From contig CADCPD010000054.1 in the NCBI GenBank assembly GCA_902803265.1, positions 1 through 15,926 on the forward strand: DNA of 15,926 nucleotides, read 5' to 3'. The notes under the pieces are model-generated. The model saw only the letters and a program-made list of their open reading frames with translations, did not search any database and was not told the DNA's origin. Position 1 is the first letter of the stretch. Each line of letters opens with the position of its first letter. Positions 7,286 to 13,583 of the stretch are shown here, piece by piece. The stretch is from an uncultured bacterium. Lineage in GTDB: Bacteria > Cyanobacteriota > Vampirovibrionia > Gastranaerophilales > Gastranaerophilaceae. Made by a program: the position numbers and the translations under genes.

Positions 7286-8554
7286 ATGTATATTCCTTAC
7301 GAAAAGATTGGCAATAAACTTTATAAAATTTTTAAAAATGAAAAAATAAAAGATTTTTTTTACAATAAAAAAATTTCTCAAAACGTAGCTTATATTGAAA
7401 AAAATCAAATAAAAGTTCTGAAAAAATTAAAAAAGAAATTTATTAATAACAAAAAAATAAACGTTGCATTTTATATTTATGATGAAACAAAATGGAAATG
7501 TCAATCTTTATACGAATTATTTGAAAATAGTGATAAATTTAATGTAAAAATTCTTGTAACCAGAAATGCAGCATTAAATAAAGATAATCCAAGTTATCAA
7601 ACAATAAAAGAAATAAGAAATACTCATGAATTTTTCTTTAAAAAAGGCATGAATGTTGATTTTGCGTATGATATAAAAAAAGAGAAACACATTCCGTTTA
7701 AAAAATTTAAACCGGATATAGTAATATATCAACATCCTTGGTATGTTGAAACCTCACAAGGTCCTGTTGTATGTTCAAAATTTGCACTTACATATTATGT
7801 GCCATATTATTTTCCAACAACTTCCGCTCCGATTGATTATTATTTAAGATTTCATCAATATGTAGAAAATTATTGTGTTTTTGATGAAATAACAAAAAAT
7901 TTATATACTGAAAAAATGGCTAATAAAGCTAAAAATGTTATTGTTACAGGGCAGCCGTTTTTAGATTATTTTAAGTTAAATAAAAAAGAATCGTCAGAAT
8001 TTATAATTTACGCACCTCACTGGACTATTTGTCAAAAAGGAATAGCTTATGGAACGTTTGAATGGAATGGCGAATTTTTGCTTGATTATGCGAAATCTCA
8101 TCCTGAACAAAAGTGGATTTTTAAGCCGCATCCTTTATTAAAAAAAGCTCTTATTGATAATAATGTAATGACAGAACAACAAGCTGAAGATTATTACAAC
8201 GAGTGGGATAAAATCGGTTTAAGATATGAACATGGCGATTATTTGGAGCTTTTTAACAAATCAAAAATGCTTATAACAGATTGCAGTTCGTTTTTAGGAG
8301 AATATTTTTTAACGGAAAATCCTGTTATACACCTTATTTCAAAAGATGCAACACCATATAATGAAACAGTAAATCAAATAGTAAAATATTATTATAAGGC
8401 AAATGATATTGATGAATTGAAAAATCTTTTAGAACAAGTTCCTAATAATGATTTTATGAAAGAAGAACGTATAAACGCTCTGAATGAATTGGGTTATAAA
8501 AATACAACTGCTTCTGAAAATATTTATAATGATATTTTGAAAAAACTTTCATAA
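7286..8554 (+). CDS. CDP-glycerol glycerophosphotransferase-like / GT-B glycosyltransferase
   Basis: A 422-residue cytoplasmic enzyme with no signal peptide or clear membrane helix and a lysine-rich N-terminus (1-60). The C-terminal half carries the signature of the CDP-glycerol glycerophosphotransferase/GT-B group: TGQPFLDYF (221-229), IYAPHWT (241-247), FKPHP (269-273) and the donor-binding TDCSSFLGEYF (331-341), with H245, H272, S334-S335 and E339 as likely active-site residues. Family members move glycerol-phosphate, ribitol-phosphate or sugars onto surface polymers such as teichoic acids or capsules. The first half (55-225) looks like the N-terminal Rossmann lobe (KINVAFYIYDE; FKPDIVIYQHPW). 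No CDP-glycerol-forming partner (tagD/ispD-like) is in the window, so donor and acceptor are unknown. Transcription ends at the strong hairpin immediately after the stop. Confidence 0.78.
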   Translation: MYIPYEKIGNKLYKIFKNEKIKDFFYNKKISQNVAYIEKNQIKVLKKLKKKFINNKKINVAFYIYDETKWKCQSLYELFENSDKFNVKILVTRNAALNKDNPSYQTIKEIRNTHEFFFKKGMNVDFAYDIKKEKHIPFKKFKPDIVIYQHPWYVETSQGPVVCSKFALTYYVPYYFPTTSAPIDYYLRFHQYVENYCVFDEITKNLYTEKMANKAKNVIVTGQPFLDYFKLNKKESSEFIIYAPHWTICQKGIAYGTFEWNGEFLLDYAKSHPEQKWIFKPHPLLKKALIDNNVMTEQQAEDYYNEWDKIGLRYEHGDYLELFNKSKMLITDCSSFLGEYFLTENPVIHLISKDATPYNETVNQIVKYYYKANDIDELKNLLEQVPNNDFMKEERINALNELGYKNTTASENIYNDILKKLS

Positions 8555-8585
8555 AAGAAAGCGATGACATAATCATCGCTTTCTT
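8555..8585. terminator. Bidirectional intrinsic terminator between convergent genes
   Basis: AAGAAAGCGATGA (8555-8567) and its exact complement TCATCGCTTTCTT (8573-8585) form a perfect 13-bp stem with a 5-nt loop. A U-rich stretch follows on the plus strand (TTATTATTTTA) and a shorter TTTTAT on the minus strand. It begins right after the stop at 8554 and ends 19 nt before the stop of the convergent large gene, so it can serve both. Confidence 0.9.
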
Positions 8586-8604
8586 GTTATTATTTTACCT
8601 TTAA

Positions 8605-11600
8605 TTATGCTTGTCCCAATATTTTAGCTGCATTTTGATTTATGTAGTTAATTACATCATCAATTTTTGCCATATATTGTTCTTGCATTTTTTGTTCTTT
8701 CGGATATTTGCTTAAATCTAATCCGCTTACAAAATCTGATTTGTTTTGGATAACATCTGCTATTTGCATAATATTATCCGCACTCATCATTTGTTTTAAC
8801 GCATCAAGTTCGTCAATATGCTGCATTTCTAGATGCATTGCTTTATCGTTTTTACCTAAATGATTAATCATTGTTAATGTATTATCAATACCACAATTTT
8901 CTTGAGATGCTGTCATAAATGAATAGAAGCCATCATCTGTTGACAAATCATGAGCTTGATTTGTTGCTTCATCCCATTCTGCAGGAGTTTTGATTTTTGA
9001 TAAATCTTTTCCTACTTCATGCATATGTCCGTTTGATGTTTCACTCATCATTGTTACTGCTGTATCAAATTTCGCAAGTTCATAGCATCCTTTTACCATA
9101 TATCCTTCGTAAACTTGTGCCATTTGTTTTTTAGCAGGATCTTCAGATTTTGTTAATCTTAAGAATTCTTTTAACAATTCTTTCGGATTATTCATTACGT
9201 GATATTTATCAAAACTTTCTGCAAATTCTTTATAACTTGCATCAGTATTCTTGCCTTTTACAGCATCTGACAAGTAATTATTTAATTTTTTAGCAACTAC
9301 ATGTCTATGTTGAGGTTCAATATTTGCTTCGATAAATATTTTCTTACCTTCGGCAATATCTGCTAACTGATTTTTCTTTGCAACAGCAATTTGTTCATCT
9401 GTTAGACCTTGTTTATCAATCTTGCCATCTTCCATTTGTTTTAAAGTATTAACAACATCAATACCTTGTTTTATTTTGTTTGAAAAATCTTTTGCAAGTT
9501 CTGCTGTTTCTTCAGATGTTGTTAATGAACATTCAGGATATGCTGAACGTACACCGTGTTGATGGAAGAATTTATCCTTTATTGCTTTCAATTCTTTTGT
9601 TGTATTTAAGTTATTCCAATCTCTTTGTAAGATAAAGAATGCTTCTTCAAAAGAATCTCCCTTTTCTGTAAGTTTGATATTATCTTGTAATGAATCCATA
9701 AAGATTGCACTTTCAAGAGCTTTTGTAGGAGCTTTTTCAAGTCCTTTTATTTGTCTTGCAACTTCAAATGGTGTTATATCCTTCAAACTCAATTCTTTAT
9801 CTGAAGACTTATTAACCATTTCTTTTAATTCAGCTTCAGGCATTTTCTTTAAGTCATTGAATTTAGCAACAAAAGCTTCATTGTCTTTCGGATCGAATTT
9901 TGTATCTATAAAGTTTTTAAGTACTGCAAAATTATTATCCTCAATTTTATCAATATTTTTAGCATTAACTTTAGCTTCACTCAATGCAGATAAAATAGAG
10001 TCTGTTGCCTTTTCTTTTGTGAAAGACATTTTTTCTGCAATATCTGTTAAATATTTTTGAGTATTTTTATGTGCTTTAGAAACATCATCTGCAGATTTTA
10101 TATTATCAATATCTTTCATAACTTGAGCTTCGATAAGTTCTTTTGTTTCACCTGCATTTTCAGCTCTTTCCATTATTTTGTCCAAGTTTTCAGCAGGAAC
10201 ATTTTTCAAAGCCTGCATAACTTGTGCAATTTTACTCATATTGATTTGAGGGCCTACAAATGCATTTTCAACTAAAGTTTGAGCAGTTGATGACGTATCG
10301 TTTTTAACAGTTGGTAAAATTGCATCGAAGAATAATTTAAATTTTTCACCGTTTATAGAACCCGGTTCATATTTAAAATCTTCTACCAGAGTACCATTTT
10401 GCCAAGCAGAATTTGTAATATATCCGTCTTTACCTCCACGGCCGCAGCTGTAATCGGTTCTCAATAGTCCATGAGAATCTATCCAAGTTTTATCAAGTTC
10501 TTTTTCACCCCAAGTATTATCATGCATTATTGCATCTTTTACTTCTACTTTACCTGTTTTAGGATCTTTTACAAGTAACGGAGCAACATCTGCGATATAC
10601 ATAGCGTGGCCGCCATGTTCATTGTGATATACAGATGTACCGCTTATACCTGAGTGTGGACCTTTTTTGATTTTTTCTGCGGCAGCTTCTACGCTTTCTT
10701 CAGCATAGAAAGGTTTGCCTGTCATTTGTTCAAGAATTCTTATTTCTTGAGGTGTGCAAAGACCTGATTGACCTTCTTTATTTACCCAGAAGTTACCTGT
10801 TTCTTTACCAACTTGTTTAGCAAGTTCGTTTAGAGGTTTTTCAAGTTCTTTTTGTTTATCTTTTGTTTCTCTTGTTATTTCTGAATACATTTTATTCAAG
10901 TTTTTAGAAACATTGTCCAAAGCTTTCTTTTCTGCATCAGACATTACGTATAAATCAGGCATATCAAGTTTTTCGCCTTTTATTTCTGCTTTTTCAACAA
11001 CAGCAGCATATTTTGCAATTTTATTATATTTATCTTGCAAACCTCTTAAAATCGGTTCTGATACAACTTTGCCTTCGTTTTCATATTTTTTCATAACGTC
11101 TGCTTTTGTTGCATCTTTTCCTAAACCATATCTTTTTATTTCTTTTTCAAGATTTTCAGGAACATCAAGTTTTTTATCTTGAGCTGTTCTGTATGATGCA
11201 GCAGCTTCATATAACGGCTGATACAATTTTCTCATTTTCTTTTCAGGTGATTTTGGAATAATTTCCTTGTTCATAGCTTCGGTTGTTTCTGTTGAAAGCT
11301 CATACATGTTGAAAATATTTTCCATTCTTGCATCAATATCCGCTTGTTTTACATTTGGATTTTCAGCTTTTATGAAGTTAGCCATTTTTTGTTTTTTCAT
11401 ATATTCTTCTTCATAATCGTGGAAATGCAAATCATCAGACTGAGCAGTCGGAACATCACCCATTTTTAAGAAGCGGTTAAGAACTTTTGTCATTTCTTCG
11501 TCACTCTTTTCAGGCATTAGGGCTTTTAATTCCGTTGTCAAAGATTTATTTGCTTTAACTACTGTTTGCGCATTAAATTTAGCATTTTGTCTTTGTTCAA

Positions 11601-12717
11601 CAGCTTCTTTTTCACGTTTTTGAATACCCTTTCTTGCTGATGATATAAAATCTTCTGCTTTTTCTAAGGCTCTTAAATGATTTTGATGAGGTACCAATTT
11701 TGGATCATCCAAATCTTTCATATAACGTCCATCATGGAATGTATCGAAAAATTCTTTATCAAATGCAGAAAAATGAGTTGCTTGATTATAACCATTACCT
11801 GTATTTCCTGCTATATTCATCCATTGAAGAGCTGATGCGTCAAGAATTCTGTAGCCTTTATCATCTGCATAATCAAAATCTACATCAGTTTTTTGAACAG
11901 AAATTTTTGCACCCGTACCTAATTTTGTAGGGTCATATACTTTCATTTCAGGCTTATTGCTCAATTCTTCCATAATCATTGTTACATATTTGTCTTTGTA
12001 TTCATAAGCCATTGTCTTTCTTGATGTAGAAATAGCTGCGCACATACCATGGTGTCTTTGGTTGGTTGTTTTTATTATAGGTTTATCAGATTCAGCAGTT
12101 TTTACAACCAAATCATTTAACAATTCACCTAATACTTGCGGTTTTTTATCTTTTAATTGAGAATTAATTTTATATTCAGGACTCATCATCTTGTTTAATT
12201 TTTCAAGACAAGATTTCTTTTCCTTTGTGGTGATTTCTGTTGAAATAACAAAATAGTCCAAATTTTTAGAAATATTTTTTACTGCATCAATTTTTGATTC
12301 GTTCATTGCTTGAGGCAAGCCTTTTGTTTGCATAATCTTGTTACGCAAATCCATTACGGCTTTTTCATCTTCTGACATTTCTTTTTTATCTATAAATGTT
12401 GCTTTAAATTGTTCTTGAAGTTTTGCTTTATTTGGAGAATCAGTGTTTGCCAAAGCTTTTTCTGTTGCAGCTTGTAATTTACCTTTCCAGTCATTGTTTG
12501 TTTTTTTATCGTCGAGATTAAAGCTTGTTCCGTATCTTAAGCCTTGTGCTACATTCATTAGAAATTTAATATTTTCTTCCGACGAATCTTCAGAAAGTTT
12601 ATCAATAGCATTATTAATATTGCGTTGATTATTTAGTGTAAGGGCATCACCCTGTTGTTTTAATTGTTCTACTGTGTTCTTGTCTTCTCTTTTTCCTAAG
12701 AATGAAACGTTATACAT
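8605..12717 (-). CDS. 1370-residue unrecognised protein with papain-like Cys/His/Asn motifs
   Basis: I do not recognise this gene as a named family. The 1370-residue product has no signal peptide or membrane helix and is rich in Lys, Glu, Asp and Met in what read as long helical stretches (330-640 and 820-1370). Two motifs look like a papain-type cysteine peptidase: Q220-RHHGM-C226, with the Gln-to-Cys spacing of six seen in papain (Q19/C25), and GGH704AMYIADV followed by HDN734TWG, which matches papain's HAV and NSWG segments; GGKDGYI (761-767) follows as in the papain tail. A second candidate nucleophile is C654 in GQSGLC, only 50 residues before H704, giving a compact triad C654/H704/N734. 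So it is either a papain fold with a 470-residue insertion or a compact papain-like domain (about 640-800) plus a separate N-terminal domain (about 200-330). AGGAGA (12723-12728) lies 5 nt from the ATG. It could be a secreted effector, toxin or intracellular protease; there is no immunity gene beside it. Confidence 0.85.
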   Translation of the reverse strand: MYNVSFLGKREDKNTVEQLKQQGDALTLNNQRNINNAIDKLSEDSSEENIKFLMNVAQGLRYGTSFNLDDKKTNNDWKGKLQAATEKALANTDSPNKAKLQEQFKATFIDKKEMSEDEKAVMDLRNKIMQTKGLPQAMNESKIDAVKNISKNLDYFVISTEITTKEKKSCLEKLNKMMSPEYKINSQLKDKKPQVLGELLNDLVVKTAESDKPIIKTTNQRHHGMCAAISTSRKTMAYEYKDKYVTMIMEELSNKPEMKVYDPTKLGTGAKISVQKTDVDFDYADDKGYRILDASALQWMNIAGNTGNGYNQATHFSAFDKEFFDTFHDGRYMKDLDDPKLVPHQNHLRALEKAEDFISSARKGIQKREKEAVEQRQNAKFNAQTVVKANKSLTTELKALMPEKSDEEMTKVLNRFLKMGDVPTAQSDDLHFHDYEEEYMKKQKMANFIKAENPNVKQADIDARMENIFNMYELSTETTEAMNKEIIPKSPEKKMRKLYQPLYEAAASYRTAQDKKLDVPENLEKEIKRYGLGKDATKADVMKKYENEGKVVSEPILRGLQDKYNKIAKYAAVVEKAEIKGEKLDMPDLYVMSDAEKKALDNVSKNLNKMYSEITRETKDKQKELEKPLNELAKQVGKETGNFWVNKEGQSGLCTPQEIRILEQMTGKPFYAEESVEAAAEKIKKGPHSGISGTSVYHNEHGGHAMYIADVAPLLVKDPKTGKVEVKDAIMHDNTWGEKELDKTWIDSHGLLRTDYSCGRGGKDGYITNSAWQNGTLVEDFKYEPGSINGEKFKLFFDAILPTVKNDTSSTAQTLVENAFVGPQINMSKIAQVMQALKNVPAENLDKIMERAENAGETKELIEAQVMKDIDNIKSADDVSKAHKNTQKYLTDIAEKMSFTKEKATDSILSALSEAKVNAKNIDKIEDNNFAVLKNFIDTKFDPKDNEAFVAKFNDLKKMPEAELKEMVNKSSDKELSLKDITPFEVARQIKGLEKAPTKALESAIFMDSLQDNIKLTEKGDSFEEAFFILQRDWNNLNTTKELKAIKDKFFHQHGVRSAYPECSLTTSEETAELAKDFSNKIKQGIDVVNTLKQMEDGKIDKQGLTDEQIAVAKKNQLADIAEGKKIFIEANIEPQHRHVVAKKLNNYLSDAVKGKNTDASYKEFAESFDKYHVMNNPKELLKEFLRLTKSEDPAKKQMAQVYEGYMVKGCYELAKFDTAVTMMSETSNGHMHEVGKDLSKIKTPAEWDEATNQAHDLSTDDGFYSFMTASQENCGIDNTLTMINHLGKNDKAMHLEMQHIDELDALKQMMSADNIMQIADVIQNKSDFVSGLDLSKYPKEQKMQEQYMAKIDDVINYINQNAAKILGQA

Positions 12718-12733
12718 ATATGTCTCCTATAAT

Positions 12734-12739
12734 ATTATA
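12734..12739 (-). promoter_or_regulatory. -10 element of the 1370-residue protein gene
   Basis: On the minus strand this is a perfect TATAAT. The start point would lie near 12727, giving a leader of about 10 nt that begins at the AGGAGA ribosome site. The hexamer at the -35 position (12757-12762, ATTAAA) is poor, which suggests that an activator is needed; a perfect palindrome sits immediately upstream of it. Confidence 0.5.
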
Positions 12740-12762
12740 TCTTTTTAGAATGCATTTTTAAT

Positions 12763-12778
12763 TTTGAGCATGCTCAAA
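12763..12778. promoter_or_regulatory. 16-bp perfect palindrome, candidate CRP/FNR-family operator
   Basis: TTTGAGCATGCTCAAA is a perfect inverted repeat with no loop. Its core TTGAG-N4-CTCAA has the layout of CRP/FNR-family sites (FNR consensus TTGAT-N4-ATCAA), with one symmetric change per half-site. Its centre (12770.5) lies about 43 bp upstream of the predicted start at 12727, close to the -41.5 of class II activators, next to a weak -35. The regulator is inferred, not seen. Confidence 0.45.
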
Positions 12779-12780
12779 TG

Positions 12781-12800
12781 GTAATAATCGGAATTATTAC
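12781..12800. repeat. Inverted repeat with 4-nt loop upstream of the large gene
   Basis: GTAATAAT (12781-12788) and ATTATTAC (12793-12800) are exact complements around CGGA. The stem is entirely A/T apart from one terminal G-C pair, and no T-run follows directly on the minus strand, so it is a weak terminator for the upstream acyltransferase operon at best. It may instead be a second operator. Two further short palindromes lie in the same 154-nt gap: ACGGCCGT (12811-12818) and GTAAATATTTAC (12844-12855). Confidence 0.4.
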
Positions 12801-12871
12801 ACTTAATTTAACGGCCGTAAATATAAAACTTGATACTTTAAACGTAAATATTTACAAAACTATAAATTAAG

Positions 12872-13573
12872 TTACTTTTTTTTATCCCAAACTTCTTTAA
12901 ATTTTTCCGGAGCTTGTTCATCCAGTTGCAAAAGAACATTTTTTAAATATTCTTTTATATTTTTTTCATCTTCTTCTGTTGCATCTTTTGGAACATAAAT
13001 TGGTTCTGCATAAAGATTTAATATTCTTGTAGGTCCTATGGGAAATCTTAATTTATCCCAAGTAGGAATTGTTATAAGTGATTTATCAGCGGAATACCAG
13101 GTCATTGGTATAATAGGAAAACCTGTATGTTTTGCCATCCATATTATACCTTTTTTAACTTCTTTTGCAGGTCCGTTAGGACCATCAACCATTACTGCAA
13201 TATTCTCACCATTTTCAAGAGCCTTCACCATATCCATAGCAGAACTTACACCGCCCTTATTTAAGATATGTCTGTTTGCAGAACCTCTAATTGTTTTAAA
13301 ACCAAGATATTCCGCACCATAAGCAATTACATCACCATCTGTTGAGCGGCTTACCAAAACATTTGTTTTAGCTATAGTTTCTTTTTTTAATCCGAAAATA
13401 CAACACTGATGAGCATGCCATAATGCGTATATTGCAGGTTGTGCATCTTGATAATTATAATTTCTGAAATACGTAAGATTTTTTTGTATAGAAAAGACCA
13501 GTTTTAATAATGGTTTTAGCATTCCTGCCTTTAGCTTGTCATCCCAGCCTTTTTTCTGTGTTATAAGTCGCAT
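12872..13573 (-). CDS. DUF374 lysophospholipid acyltransferase-family protein
   Basis: A 233-residue member of the DUF374 branch of the LPLAT superfamily, acyl-transfer enzymes found mostly in diderm bacteria and linked to lipid A or phospholipid assembly at the inner membrane. Its signature is complete: ALWHAHQ (50-56) with the presumed catalytic histidine H53 or H55, LVSRSTDGDVIA (73-84), TIRGSANR (94-101) and VDGPNGPAKEVKKG (129-142), followed by FPIIPMTWY. There is no strong membrane helix; the N-terminus (1-36) is basic and amphipathic, fitting peripheral membrane binding. AAAAGGA (13579-13585) lies 5 nt before the ATG and overlaps the stop codon of the upstream AsmA-like gene, so the two are translationally coupled. 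Which acceptor it uses is not evident from sequence. Confidence 0.9.
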   Translation of the reverse strand: MRLITQKKGWDDKLKAGMLKPLLKLVFSIQKNLTYFRNYNYQDAQPAIYALWHAHQCCIFGLKKETIAKTNVLVSRSTDGDVIAYGAEYLGFKTIRGSANRHILNKGGVSSAMDMVKALENGENIAVMVDGPNGPAKEVKKGIIWMAKHTGFPIIPMTWYSADKSLITIPTWDKLRFPIGPTRILNLYAEPIYVPKDATEEDEKNIKEYLKNVLLQLDEQAPEKFKEVWDKKK

Positions 13574-13583
13574 TTTTATCCTT

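Noticed and set aside
9674..10275. Open frames on the plus strand antisense to the large gene
   Set aside because: They are low-complexity Ser/Phe/Leu-rich shadows of the Lys/Glu-rich coding strand, without start signals.
12781..12800. Intrinsic terminator for the AsmA-like/acyltransferase operon
   Set aside because: The stem is nearly all A-T and no T-run follows in the direction of transcription, so I list it as an inverted repeat only.
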